A stretch of 64,000 nt of DNA from Candidatus Halobonum tyrrellensis G22. GTDB taxonomy: Archaea > Halobacteriota > Halobacteria > Halobacteriales > Haloferacaceae. The stretch covers positions 25,990 to 89,989 of the forward strand of contig NZ_ASGZ01000026.1 of the NCBI RefSeq assembly GCF_000495475.1, in the 5' to 3' direction. The notes under the pieces were generated by a model. It did no database searches, was not told the origin of the DNA, and saw nothing but the letters and a program-made list of their open reading frames with translations. Positions within the stretch are counted from its first letter, which is position 1. Every line of letters starts with the position of its first letter. Shown piece by piece: positions 16,501 to 25,273 of the stretch. The translations under genes were made by a program, and so were the position numbers.

Positions 16501-18273
16501 GTGAGTTTCGACCCGCCGGGGTCGGGGTCGACGGACTCCGATCCCGACTCGGACTCCGGTCGGCGCCCCGACTCCGCCTCCGGCGGGACCGCGGCGGTCA
16601 CACCCGACGGGGACGGCGAGGGGAGCGTCCGCGTCGTCGGCACCGCACACGTCTCCCACCGGAGCGTCGACGAGGTACGCGAGACCATCGAGGAGGAGCG
16701 CCCGGACGTGGTCGCGGTCGAACTCGACGAGGGTCGCTACCGGCAGATGAAGGGCGAGACGCCCGACGATCTGGACGCGGGCGACCTGCTCCGGGGGAAC
16801 ACCGTCTTCCAGTTCATCGCCTACTGGATGCTGTCGTACGTCCAGGCGCGGATGGGCGAGCGGTTCGACATCGAACCCGGCGCGGAGATGCTCGCGGCGG
16901 TCGAGACGGCGGAGTCGCTCGGTGTCGACGTGGCGCTGGTCGACCGCGACATCCAGACCACGATCCAGCGGTTCTGGACGCGGCTGTCGCTCGTCGAGAA
17001 GCTCAGGATGGGCGGCGCGCTCGCGTTCGGGGTCACCGACCCGCGGGTCGCGGGCGTCGTGTTCGGCGTCGTCGCCGGCTTGGTGCTCGGCCCGCTGGTC
17101 GGGCTGTTCGGCGGCGCGGTCGGGCTGACCACCCCGCTGCTCGTGGCCGTCGGCGCGGGCGGGGTCGTCGGCGGCGCGGCCGGCTACCTCGCGTACGCGG
17201 CCGCGACGGGCGCCGACACGACGACCCGACTGGCGGTCGCGGCGGGCGTCGGGCTCGCCGTCGCGGCGGGCGTCGCCGGGACGGGCGTCGGCGTCGACCT
17301 GCTCGCGTCGCTGCTCTCGGAGTTCGTCCTCGGCGCGCTCGGCAGTCTCGCGGTCGGCGTGGCCGTCGGCGTCGGCGTCGGCGGGGTTGCGGCCGTCGCG
17401 GCCGACGCGCTCGGCGTCGGGTTCGCCGACGAGGGCGAGGAGGTGGACGAGGGGTTCGACCCCGACGACCTCACGGACGCGGACGTGGTGACGGCGATGA
17501 TGGAGGAGTTCCGGACGGTGTCGCCCGGCGGCGCGGAGGCGCTCATCGACGAGCGCGACGCGTTCATCGCCCACCGACTGGTCGCGCTCCGCGAGTCGGG
17601 CGCGCGCGTCGTCGCCATCGTCGGCGCGGGCCACCGCGCGGGCATCGAGTCGTACCTCCGGAGTCCGGAGACGCTCCCGCCGATGGAGTCGCTCGTCGGG
17701 CAGGCCGAGTCGACGGGCGTCCCGTGGGGGAAGATCGTCGCGTACGGCGTCTCGGTCGGCTTCGTCGGGCTGTTCGTCCTCCTGGCGATGGCAGGAGTAC
17801 GTAACGAGCAACTGCTCGCGCTGTTCGGCGCGTGGTTCCTCGTCAACGGCGTGCTCGCGGCCGGGCTGGCGAAACTCGCGGGCGCGCGGTGGAGTTCGGC
17901 GCTGGTCGGCGGCGCCGTCGCGTGGATGACCTCGATCAACCCGCTGCTCGCGCCGGGGTGGTTCACGGGCTACGTCGAACTCCGGCACATGGCCGTCAAC
18001 GTCGCGGACATCGGCCGGCTCAACGCCCTCCTCTCCGACGAGACGCGGCCCGTCTCCGACATCGTCTCGGAGATGCTCGACGTGCCGCTGTTCCGGCTCA
18101 TCGTCGTCGTCGCCATGACGAACGTCGGGAGCATCATCGCCAGCGCGCTGTTCCTGCTGTACGTGATCCCGGCGTTCTTCTCGTCGTTCGAGGCGGGCGT
18201 CACCCAGTTGATGCTCGACGGCGCCCGCGAGAGCGCGCGCATCCTCTGGACTACCCTGCGGGGGCTGGCGTGA
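16501..18273 (+). CDS. TraB/PrgY-family membrane protein
   Basis: 590 residues from the GTG at 16501 after a low-complexity Asp/Ser stretch. The TraB domain begins VVGTAHVSHRSV (GxxH motif) and continues VVAVELDEGRYRQM; a second conserved block FIAHRLVALRE and VVAIVGAGHRAGI is near residue 370. A long Gly/Ala-rich hydrophobic stretch is inserted between these blocks, and about five membrane segments form the C-terminus. TraB/PrgY and Tiki proteins share a metal-dependent peptidase-like fold; the archaeal substrate is unknown. Its stop overlaps the start of a membrane metalloprotease, so the two are translationally coupled. Confidence 0.85.
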   Translation: MSFDPPGSGSTDSDPDSDSGRRPDSASGGTAAVTPDGDGEGSVRVVGTAHVSHRSVDEVRETIEEERPDVVAVELDEGRYRQMKGETPDDLDAGDLLRGNTVFQFIAYWMLSYVQARMGERFDIEPGAEMLAAVETAESLGVDVALVDRDIQTTIQRFWTRLSLVEKLRMGGALAFGVTDPRVAGVVFGVVAGLVLGPLVGLFGGAVGLTTPLLVAVGAGGVVGGAAGYLAYAAATGADTTTRLAVAAGVGLAVAAGVAGTGVGVDLLASLLSEFVLGALGSLAVGVAVGVGVGGVAAVAADALGVGFADEGEEVDEGFDPDDLTDADVVTAMMEEFRTVSPGGAEALIDERDAFIAHRLVALRESGARVVAIVGAGHRAGIESYLRSPETLPPMESLVGQAESTGVPWGKIVAYGVSVGFVGLFVLLAMAGVRNEQLLALFGAWFLVNGVLAAGLAKLAGARWSSALVGGAVAWMTSINPLLAPGWFTGYVELRHMAVNVADIGRLNALLSDETRPVSDIVSEMLDVPLFRLIVVVAMTNVGSIIASALFLLYVIPAFFSSFEAGVTQLMLDGARESARILWTTLRGLA

Positions 18274-18959
18274 GCCGGCGCCGCGGCGGTGCGGGCGGAC
18301 GGGCCGGAGGTGGCCCGGGCTCGGGCGTGCTGTCGTTCTCCGGCCGGGAGGTGCGCGACCTCCTCGTCGCGTGGCTCGCGCTCGGCGTCGCGTTCGCGCT
18401 GTTCTTCGCGGGCGGCGGACAGGTCGTCGGCGGCCTGCTGCTCGCCGGCGAGTACGGCGCGCTCGTCTCGATACTCGTCGTCAGCCTGCTGACCGCGGGC
18501 GTCGGCTTCCTGCTGCACGAACTCGGACACAAGGTGGTCGCGGTCCGGTTCGGCCAGCGCGCGGCGTTCCGCGCCGACTACGGCATGCTGTTTCTCGCCG
18601 TCGCGTCGGCGCTCGCGGGCTTCCTGTTCGCCGCGCCCGGCGCGGTCCACCACGCCGGCCGGATCACCGAGCGCGAACACGGACTGATCGCGCTCGCGGG
18701 TCCCGCCGTGAACGTCGCGCTCGCGGGGCTGTTCCTCCCCGTGGCGGTGGCGGGCGTCGCCGTCGACTCGTCGCTGGTGACGCTGCTCGGCGAGCGGGGG
18801 CTCGCGGTCAACCTCCTGCTCGCGGCGTTCAACATGCTCCCGTTCGGCCCGCTCGACGGCAACACCGTCCGCGGATGGAGTACGCCCGTCTGGCTGGTCG
18901 GCTTCCTCCTCACCGCGGGGCTGGCGGTCGGGGTGTTCGTCCTCCGGATCGGCCTGTAA
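18270..18959 (+). CDS. Membrane zinc metalloprotease, M50/site-2-protease-like
   Basis: 229 residues from a GTG overlapping the TraB stop by 4 bases. It is almost entirely hydrophobic, with five to six membrane segments. The zinc motif HExxH appears as HELGHK inside the second membrane helix, and the second metal ligand motif as FGPLDGNTV (usually N-P-x-x-x-D-G) near the C-terminus, as in M50 intramembrane proteases. It has no PDZ domain. Coupling to TraB suggests a joint membrane-proteolysis or quality-control role; this is inferred from context. Confidence 0.82.
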   Translation: MSRRRGGAGGRAGGGPGSGVLSFSGREVRDLLVAWLALGVAFALFFAGGGQVVGGLLLAGEYGALVSILVVSLLTAGVGFLLHELGHKVVAVRFGQRAAFRADYGMLFLAVASALAGFLFAAPGAVHHAGRITEREHGLIALAGPAVNVALAGLFLPVAVAGVAVDSSLVTLLGERGLAVNLLLAAFNMLPFGPLDGNTVRGWSTPVWLVGFLLTAGLAVGVFVLRIGL

Positions 18960-19052
18960 CCCGGGAGCGCGAGCGCGTGGCGGGGTCGATGCGACCCGCT
19001 CCACCGCAACTGGCCACAAGTGTAACCCGCCGCTCGCCGCTAGCTGTGTGCG

Positions 19053-20447
19053 ATGGAGAGTACCAACCCCGCGACCGGCGAGACGGTCGACACCTACGAG
19101 GAGCACACCGCCGAGGAGGTGGACGCCGCGCTCGAACGCGCGACCGAGACGTTCGACGACTGGAAGGAGACGTCTCTCGCCCACCGCCAGCAGTTGCTGT
19201 CGGAGGCGGCGTCGGTGCTCCGCGACCGCACCGACGAGTACGCCGAGTTGATGACCCGCGAGATGGGCAAGCCGGTCGACCAGGCGCGCGCGGAGGTCGA
19301 GAAGTGCGCGTGGGCGTGCGACTACTACGCCGAGACCGCGGACGAACACCTCCAAGACGAGGTGGTCGGCGTCGACGCCGACGCCCGCGCGTTCGTGAGC
19401 TACGAGCCGCTCGGCCCGGTGCTCGCGGTGATGCCGTGGAACTTCCCGTTCTGGCAGGTGTTCCGCTTCGCCGCGCCCAACCTCGCGGCGGGCAACGTGG
19501 GCCTGCTCAAACACGCCTCGAACGTCCCCGGGAGCGCCCTGGCGATCGAGGAGGTGTTCGAGGCGGCGGGCTTCCCCGAGGGGGCGTTCCAGACGCTGTT
19601 GACCCACTCGGATACGGTGGAGTCGATCCTGACCGACGAGCGCTGTCGCGCCGCGACGCTCACCGGGAGCAACGCCGCGGGCGAGGCCGTCGCCGCCACG
19701 GCGGGCGGCGAGGCGAAGAAGACGGTGCTCGAACTCGGCGGCTCCGACCCGTTCGTCGTCCTCGACGACGCGCCGATCGAGGAGACGGTCGAGCAGGCGG
19801 CGTACGGCCGCACGCAGAACAACGGCGAGTCGTGCATCGCCGCCAAGCGGTTCATCGTCCACGAGGACGTGTACGACGAGTTCAAACCGCGGTTCGTCGA
19901 GGAGATGGAGTCGCTCACCGTGGGCGACCCGACGGACGACGACACCGACGTCGGCCCGCAGGCGCAACCGGACCTGATGGAGGAACTCCACGAACAGGTC
20001 GAGGAAACCGTCGACGCGGGCGGCGACCTCCTCACCGGCGGCGAGCCCTCCGACCGGGAGGGGGCGTTCTACCCGCCGACGGTGATCGAGGAGCCGCCCG
20101 AGGGGACGCCCGCCCGCGACGAGGAGGTGTTCGGCCCGGTCGCGGCGCTGTTCGAGGTGTCGAGCGACGAGGAGGCGGTCGAACTCGCCAACGACACGAA
20201 GTTCGGGCTAGGGGCGTCGGTGTGGACCGACGACCTCACCCGGGGCCAGCGTATCGCCCGCGAGTTCGAGTCGGGGATGGCGTTCGTCAACTCCATCGTC
20301 GCCTCCGACCCGCGCGTCCCGTTCGGCGGCGTCAAGCGCTCTGGGTACGGCCGGGAACTCGCCCGTCACGGCGTCCACGAGTTCGTCAACCGCAAGACCG
20401 TCTGGGTCCAGCACGGTCTCGACGCCAGCGAGAGCGGGATCGAGTGA
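19053..20447 (+). CDS. NAD(P)-dependent succinate-semialdehyde-type aldehyde dehydrogenase
   Basis: 464 residues. Aldehyde dehydrogenase superfamily with Glu227 in LELGGSDPFV and the nucleophile Cys261 in NNGESCIAAKRF. The YneI/Sad-like features (MPWNFPFWQVFRFAAPNLAAGN and LLKHASNVPGSALAIEE) favour succinate semialdehyde or a related short aldehyde, oxidised to the acid. It overlaps the next gene by one base (TGATG), so the aldehyde may come from, or feed, the thiamine-diphosphate enzyme encoded there. Substrate not proven by sequence. Confidence 0.85.
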   Translation: MESTNPATGETVDTYEEHTAEEVDAALERATETFDDWKETSLAHRQQLLSEAASVLRDRTDEYAELMTREMGKPVDQARAEVEKCAWACDYYAETADEHLQDEVVGVDADARAFVSYEPLGPVLAVMPWNFPFWQVFRFAAPNLAAGNVGLLKHASNVPGSALAIEEVFEAAGFPEGAFQTLLTHSDTVESILTDERCRAATLTGSNAAGEAVAATAGGEAKKTVLELGGSDPFVVLDDAPIEETVEQAAYGRTQNNGESCIAAKRFIVHEDVYDEFKPRFVEEMESLTVGDPTDDDTDVGPQAQPDLMEELHEQVEETVDAGGDLLTGGEPSDREGAFYPPTVIEEPPEGTPARDEEVFGPVAALFEVSSDEEAVELANDTKFGLGASVWTDDLTRGQRIAREFESGMAFVNSIVASDPRVPFGGVKRSGYGRELARHGVHEFVNRKTVWVQHGLDASESGIE

Positions 20448-22027
20448 TGCGGGTCTCGGATCTCGTCGTCGAGTCGCTGGAGGCGGAGGGCGTCGACTAC
20501 GTGTTCGGGCTGCCGGGGGAGGAACTGGAGGACCTCCTCTTCTCGCTGCGCGACTCCGACGTGCAGTTCATCCCGGTGCGTCACGAGCAGGGCGCGGCGT
20601 TCATGGCCGACGTCCACGGCCGGCTGACGGGCGACGCGGGCGTCTGTCTCGCCACGCTCGGTCCCGGCGCGACCAACCTGATCACGGGCGTGGCGGACGC
20701 CCACCTCGACAAGTCGCCGGTCGTCGCGCTCACGGGGCAGGGGAGCCGCGAGCGGCTGAACAAGGAGAGCCACCAGAAACTCGACGTCGTCGACGCGTTC
20801 GAACCCGTGGTGAAGTGGAACGCCCAACTGTCCGACGTCGAGGGGGTCGCCGAGTCGCTCCGGAAGGCGTTCAAGGTCGCCGAGTACGAGAAGCCCGGCG
20901 CGACCCACCTCGAACTCCCCGAGGACGTCGCGGCCGAGGCGACCGACGGCGAACCGCTCCCGGTCCGCGACCGGGTCGCCCGTCCCGCGCCGAACGCGGG
21001 GGCGCTCGCGGACGCCGTCTCGGTGCTGTCGGAGGCCGAGCGACCGCTGCTGCTCGCGGGCAACGGCGCGGTGCGGGCGGAGGCCGCCACCGCCTTACAC
21101 GAGTTCGTGGGGGCGACGGGGATGCCGGTCGTCGCGACGTACATGGGGAAGGGCGCGCTCTCAGACCGCGACGAGCGGTCGCTGATGACGCTCGACTCCG
21201 GACCCAATCAGGACGCGGGCGGCGCGATGGCGGAGGCCGACTGCGTGCTCGCGGTCGGCTACGACATCGCCGAACACGACCCCGCGGGGTGGAACCCCGG
21301 CGGCGACAAGTCGGTGGTCCACCTCGACGCCGAACCCGCCGAGGTGTACGAACACTACAACCCCGACGTGGAGGTGGTCGCCGACCCCTCGACCGCGCTG
21401 TCCGAACTCGCGGACGCGGTCGGCGGCGAGTGGGAGACGTGGTGTACCGACGCCCACGAGCGGGTGTACGACCACGCCACCCGGATGCCCGACTCGGACG
21501 ACCCCGTGACGGTCGCCAACGCCCTCCCGCTGTTGCGGGAGTCGATGGCCGACGAGGACGTCCTCGTCTCCGACGTGGGCAGCCACAAGATGGCCATCGC
21601 GCGGCGGTTCCCGGTGTACGAACCCGGGCGGTGCGTCATCTCGAACGGCCTCGCGAGCATGGGCATCGGCGTCCCCGGCGGACTCGCGGCGGACCTGGCC
21701 GTCGACGCGAACGTCGTGGTGGGCACCGGCGACGGCGGCTTCCTCATGAACGCCGCCGAACTGGAGACCGCCAACCGGCTCGACTGCTCGTTTACGACCG
21801 TCGTGTTCCGCGACGACGACTACGGGCTCATCTCCGAGAAACAGGAGGGTAACCGCGGCGAGTCGTTCGGCACGCGGCTGGACAACCCCGACCTGGTGAC
21901 GTTCGCCGAGAGCTTCGGCGTCGAGGCGGTCCGAGCCGACTCCATCGACGCCGTCGACGAGGCGTTCGACCGCGTCTCGAACGACGAACTCACGCTGATC
22001 GACGTGCCGCTCGCCGGCATGGAGTGA
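20447..22027 (+). CDS. Thiamine-diphosphate enzyme, acetolactate synthase-like large subunit
   Basis: 526 residues. The N-terminal pyrimidine-binding domain carries the catalytic Glu (IPVRHEQGAAFMADV); the C-terminal domain has the ThDP/Mg motif GTGDGGFLMNAAELETANR (GDG...N). The central domain is FAD/nucleotide-like (LLLAGNGAVRAEA). It resembles catabolic acetolactate synthase or other 2-ketoacid decarboxylases that work without a regulatory subunit; no ilvN-like gene is next to it. Translation is coupled to the upstream aldehyde dehydrogenase. A perfect 10-bp stem-loop follows 25 nt after the stop. Confidence 0.82.
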   Translation: MRVSDLVVESLEAEGVDYVFGLPGEELEDLLFSLRDSDVQFIPVRHEQGAAFMADVHGRLTGDAGVCLATLGPGATNLITGVADAHLDKSPVVALTGQGSRERLNKESHQKLDVVDAFEPVVKWNAQLSDVEGVAESLRKAFKVAEYEKPGATHLELPEDVAAEATDGEPLPVRDRVARPAPNAGALADAVSVLSEAERPLLLAGNGAVRAEAATALHEFVGATGMPVVATYMGKGALSDRDERSLMTLDSGPNQDAGGAMAEADCVLAVGYDIAEHDPAGWNPGGDKSVVHLDAEPAEVYEHYNPDVEVVADPSTALSELADAVGGEWETWCTDAHERVYDHATRMPDSDDPVTVANALPLLRESMADEDVLVSDVGSHKMAIARRFPVYEPGRCVISNGLASMGIGVPGGLAADLAVDANVVVGTGDGGFLMNAAELETANRLDCSFTTVVFRDDDYGLISEKQEGNRGESFGTRLDNPDLVTFAESFGVEAVRADSIDAVDEAFDRVSNDELTLIDVPLAGME

Positions 22028-22052
22028 CGTGAGAGCGCGGGTGACGGACGCA

Positions 22053-22079
22053 GCCGCGGCCGACGGTCGCGGCCGCGGC
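22053..22079 (+). terminator. Perfect 10-bp GC stem-loop after the ALDH/ThDP unit
   Basis: GCCGCGGCCG pairs with CGGCCGCGGC across a 7-nt loop. It lies downstream of the two-gene unit; there is no T-run. Confidence 0.42.
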
Positions 22080-22138
22080 CCCACGCGGGCCGGCGGTGCG
22101 GTCGCCGAGCGGTCGCGTCCGACCCGGGGTTCGGTGCG

Positions 22139-22145
22139 CTTTTCC
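22139..22145 (+). promoter_or_regulatory. CTTTTCC box at the TATA position of purM
   Basis: CTTTTCC centred 27 bp before the purM ATG at 22169. The same heptamer occurs at 24-28 bp before three other starts in the window. Confidence 0.4.
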
Positions 22146-22168
22146 CCCGGCGCGTCCCCTCCGCGCGT

Positions 22169-23230
22169 ATGACCGACGACACCGACGGGAGCGACGGGAC
22201 CGGCGACCCCGACGGACCCACCGAGTCCGACGGACCCGCCGACTCCGACGCGAGCGCGGACGCCGACGAACGGGAGGAACTCACGTACGCCGACGCGGGC
22301 GTCGACATCGAGGCCAGCGAGGCGGCGACGGCGGCGCTCGTCTCGGCGGTCGGCGAGGGCGAGGGCGACTACGCGGGCCTGCTCGACATCGGCGACCGCT
22401 ACCTGGCGCTGGCGACCGACGGGGTGGGGACCAAACTCCTCGTCGCGGAGGCGCTCGCGGACTACTCGACGGTCGGCATCGACTGTATCGCCATGAACGC
22501 CAACGACCTCGTCGCGGCGGGCGTCGACCCCGTCGCGTTCGTCGACTACCTCGCGGTCGACGACCCCGACGAGACGTTCGCCGAACAGGTCGGCGAGGGG
22601 TTGCGAGTGGGCGCCGAGCGCGCGGGCGTCGAACTCGTCGGCGGCGAGACGGCGGTGATGCCCGAAGTCGTCCGGGGGCTGGACCTGGCGGGCACCTGCG
22701 CGGGGCTCGCCGCCAAGGACGCCACCTTCGAGGGGCGCGCGGAGGCGGGCGACGCGCTCGTGGGGTGGGCCTCCTCGGGCATCCACTCGAACGGGCTGAC
22801 GCTCGCGCGGGAGGCGGTCACCCGCGACCACGAGTACACGGACCCGTGTCCGTTCGGCGAGTACGACACGCTCGGCGCGGCGCTGTTGGAGCCGACGCGC
22901 ATCTACGCCGACCTGCTCGGCCCGATGCGCGAGGCCGGCGTCCGCGGGGCGGCCCACGTCACCGGCGGCGGGTGGACCAACCTCGAACGCCTCGGCGACA
23001 ACCGCTACGAGGTGACCGACCCGTGGCCCGCACAGGACGTGTTCGGGTTCGTCCAAGCGGAGGGGAACGTGAGCGACGCGGAGATGCACCGCACGTTCAA
23101 CATGGGGACCGGGTTCGTCGCCGCAGTCGACCCCGACGACGCGGACGAACTCGCGGACGCGACCGGTGGACGGGTGGTCGGCTCGGTGTCGGAGGGCGAC
23201 GGCGTGTCGATCCGCGGGCTGTCGCTGTAA
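22169..23230 (+). CDS. purM: Phosphoribosylformylglycinamidine cyclo-ligase (AIR synthetase)
   Basis: 353 residues. It makes aminoimidazole ribotide from FGAM with ATP in purine synthesis. An acidic haloarchaeal N-terminal extension of about 35 residues precedes the PurM fold: LTYADAGVDIEASEAA, DGVGTKLLVAEAL (substrate loop), GIDCIAMNANDLVAAGVDPV, VGGETAVMPEVVRGLDLAGT, GWASSGIHSNGLTLAR and AHVTGGGWTNLERL. All family blocks are intact. It is monocistronic, with a CTTTTCC box 27 bp upstream. Confidence 0.93.
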   Translation: MTDDTDGSDGTGDPDGPTESDGPADSDASADADEREELTYADAGVDIEASEAATAALVSAVGEGEGDYAGLLDIGDRYLALATDGVGTKLLVAEALADYSTVGIDCIAMNANDLVAAGVDPVAFVDYLAVDDPDETFAEQVGEGLRVGAERAGVELVGGETAVMPEVVRGLDLAGTCAGLAAKDATFEGRAEAGDALVGWASSGIHSNGLTLAREAVTRDHEYTDPCPFGEYDTLGAALLEPTRIYADLLGPMREAGVRGAAHVTGGGWTNLERLGDNRYEVTDPWPAQDVFGFVQAEGNVSDAEMHRTFNMGTGFVAAVDPDDADELADATGGRVVGSVSEGDGVSIRGLSL

Positions 23231-23486
23231 GCGGGGGACGAGAGGGCCGGAGGCTACGATCGGGGGTCGAGTCGGCGAACCGCGACGGGCCGTACCGGGT
23301 CGCGCCGCGGGGGCCGGACCGGTCGGGCGGACGCGCCGGCGGACCGGGCTCCCCCTCCCGGCCCGCGTCGACGCGTTCCCCACTCCGCCCGCCGGTCCAC
23401 CGTCGACGTCTCCCCCTTCCGTGGTGCGCCGCGCCGCTCCCTGCCGCCCGGTGCCGGACGCTACGGAGAACGCTCGCCGCTGGCGT

Positions 23487-24269
23487 TCAGCCGTCGATGT
23501 AGTCGCCGGCGACCTCCAGCACTTCCCCCATCGACCGCGGGTCGTCGACGGCGACGTCCGCGACGTCGTCGTCGGTGCCGAACGGCCACGGCCGCTGGAG
23601 CGTCAGCGTCCGCACGTAGCCGGCGTGACGCGCCTCGATGCTGTGGATGCCGAGCGCGATGGGCGTCACCTGCAGGTCCATCACGTTGCCGTCCTGCGCT
23701 TCGAGTTCGGCCTTCGCGAGGTAGGGTGCGGCGCCCGCGTACGCCGAGACGCCGAGGTCCTCGACCACCTGCGCGAAGCCGACGAAGCTGTCGACGCTGT
23801 CGTAGACGCCGTCCGGGAGGACGAACTCGTCCGCCGTCGGCGCGGTGACCGCCGCGCCCAGCGAGTCGAGCGTGCTCTCGAGCGCCGCCACGTGGTACAC
23901 CTCGTGGTCCCGGATGTCCTCGAAGTGCTGGTAGGTGGAGTACCGGAGCGTCGGCCGGTCGAAGTAGCGCGCGACCTCGGAGGTCTCGACCGCGGTCTCG
24001 TCGAACACGCCGCCGCTCGACGCGAGCGCGTTCCGGTAGTACGCCGCCTCCAGGCGTTCGAGCGTGAGCGCGTAGTTGAGTATCTCCGGGATCGTCGGGT
24101 CGTCGCTGCCGTGGTCCGCCGCCACCTGGCCCATCCCGAACGCCGCGCCCAGTCCCGCGACCGCCGCGCCCATGAAGCCTCGCCGGCCGAAGTCGAGCGC
24201 CGTGTTCGCCGCTGTCTCGGGGCTGGGTCCGTCCTGTTCCGTCTCGGGGGTCCGCTCTCGGTCACTCAT
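23487..24269 (-). CDS. Tat-exported ferritin-like domain protein
   Basis: 260 residues. A Tat motif (FGRRGFMGAA, about residues 27-36) precedes a hydrophobic stretch; no lipobox Cys. The rest is a four-helix ferritin-like fold (Ferritin_2/desiccation-related type) with helix glutamates and histidines in place to bind metal: TLERLEAAYY, IRDHEVYHVAALE, GIHSIEARHAGYV. A role in metal binding or oxidative protection outside the cell is a family-based guess. It is monocistronic and faces purM tail to tail. Confidence 0.8.
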   Translation of the reverse strand: MSDRERTPETEQDGPSPETAANTALDFGRRGFMGAAVAGLGAAFGMGQVAADHGSDDPTIPEILNYALTLERLEAAYYRNALASSGGVFDETAVETSEVARYFDRPTLRYSTYQHFEDIRDHEVYHVAALESTLDSLGAAVTAPTADEFVLPDGVYDSVDSFVGFAQVVEDLGVSAYAGAAPYLAKAELEAQDGNVMDLQVTPIALGIHSIEARHAGYVRTLTLQRPWPFGTDDDVADVAVDDPRSMGEVLEVAGDYIDG

Positions 24270-24442
24270 GTTGGATGCGCGCCGTCGCGCACTCCCACCG
24301 ACGCCTGTCGACGGGGTATTCCTTTTCCGACTTTCGTCCGGGTTCCGTCCCTATTCTCCGGTGGTAATCGAACGAACGTGGTAACAACGACCGGCCGGCG
24401 TCCCGCCCGCGGGCCGGGTGTGTTGGGCTACCCCCCGCCGAG

Positions 24443-24748
24443 CTACCCCTCGCCGGGTCGGAGGACGACCGCGCCCACGCCGTCGAGCAGGCGGCGGAGG
24501 AGCGTGAACTCGACCATGACGACGGCGCCGATACCGAGGAAGTAGAGACAGCCCGCGACCGGGCCGAGCGACAGACGAGCCCACAGCCAGAACGCGCCGG
24601 TCACGGTGCCGACGACGGTGGGAAAACTGACCCCGGCCACGATGCCGAGGTAGGCCCCACCGAGACACCACGTGACCGCGGTGCCGCGGAGCCACGAGAG
24701 CGCGTAGCCGACGCGGCGGAGCGCGGACGGGGAGGGGGGACGAGACAC
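24443..24748 (-). CDS. Small hydrophobic membrane protein
   Basis: 101 residues from a GTG at 24748, which has a CCGTTTAG box about 28 bp upstream. Three hydrophobic segments (AVTWCLGGAYLGIVAGV, VTGAFWLWARLSLGPVAG, LYFLGIGAVVMVEFTLL) are followed by a short charged tail. No family is recognised. It is divergent from the cupin gene and shares an 84-bp promoter region with it. Confidence 0.65.
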   Translation of the reverse strand: MSRPPSPSALRRVGYALSWLRGTAVTWCLGGAYLGIVAGVSFPTVVGTVTGAFWLWARLSLGPVAGCLYFLGIGAVVMVEFTLLRRLLDGVGAVVLRPGEG

Positions 24749-24772
24749 GCCGGCAGTGAGAGCTGTCGGCCA

Positions 24773-24780
24773 CTAAACGG
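24773..24780 (-). promoter_or_regulatory. TATA-like box for the small membrane protein
   Basis: CCGTTTAG on the minus strand, centred 28 bp before the GTG at 24748; this supports that GTG as a leaderless start. Confidence 0.4.
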
Positions 24781-24832
24781 TTTCTCGATTGCCCGTTTCA
24801 ACCAAGGGCGTGGGGGGCGTGTCGTCGTGTAG

Positions 24833-25147
24833 ATGTCGCACACGCACGTGAGCGTCGACGACGTCGAACCGAGCGGTCCGATGCGGTTCATGCGCGACCC
24901 CCTCGACTGCGAGAACCTCGGTTTCACGGTCGTCGAAGCCGACGCGGGGTGGAGCGGACCCGAACACGACCACGCCGACGAGGGCCACGAGGAGGTGTAC
25001 TACCTCGTCGACGGCGCGGCGACGGTCGTCGTCGACGGCGACGCGGTGCCGCTCTCGCCGGGGGAGGCGGTGCGCGTCTCGCCCGACGCGAGCCGGCGGC
25101 TGGATGCGAGCGAGGAGAGCACGCTCGTCGTCGCCGGCGCGCCGTAG
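24833..25147 (+). CDS. Single-domain cupin protein
   Basis: 104 residues forming one small cupin barrel. Metal-ligand motif 1 is seen in GPEHDHADEGHEEVYYLVDG (H-x-H...E) and motif 2 in PLSPGEAVRVSPDASRRL, where the usual His is replaced by Asp/Ser, so metal binding may be weakened. Function unknown; such proteins are often sugar or small-ligand binding or regulatory. It is followed by a degenerate repeat tract. Confidence 0.82.
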   Translation: MSHTHVSVDDVEPSGPMRFMRDPLDCENLGFTVVEADAGWSGPEHDHADEGHEEVYYLVDGAATVVVDGDAVPLSPGEAVRVSPDASRRLDASEESTLVVAGAP

Positions 25148-25160
25148 CCGCGTCCGTCGG

Positions 25161-25247
25161 GAGAACTGGAGAACCCGGGAACCGGAAAGCCGGGGGACAG
25201 GGGAACTGAAGAACCGGAGAACCGGGGACTGGGGGACCGCGGGACTC
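25161..25247. repeat. Degenerate tandem repeat of a GAACCGGA-like unit
   Basis: Between the cupin stop and the next gene, roughly ten imperfect 8-10 nt units follow one another (for example GAACCCGG, GAACCGGA, GAACCGGG, GACTGGGG, GACCGCGG). The tract is purine-rich on the plus strand and pyrimidine-rich on the other. No ORF of interest crosses it. Function unknown; it looks like a slipped-strand expansion. Confidence 0.6.
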
Positions 25248-25273
25248 TTCTCGGCGGCGGCCTTCCGGCCGGT

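Noticed and set aside
18371..22027. A 1218-residue open frame overlapping the protease, dehydrogenase and ThDP genes
   Set aside because: Its first two thirds are Arg/Gly-rich shadow translation of genes in another frame. Only the last 526 residues (from 20447) form a real protein.
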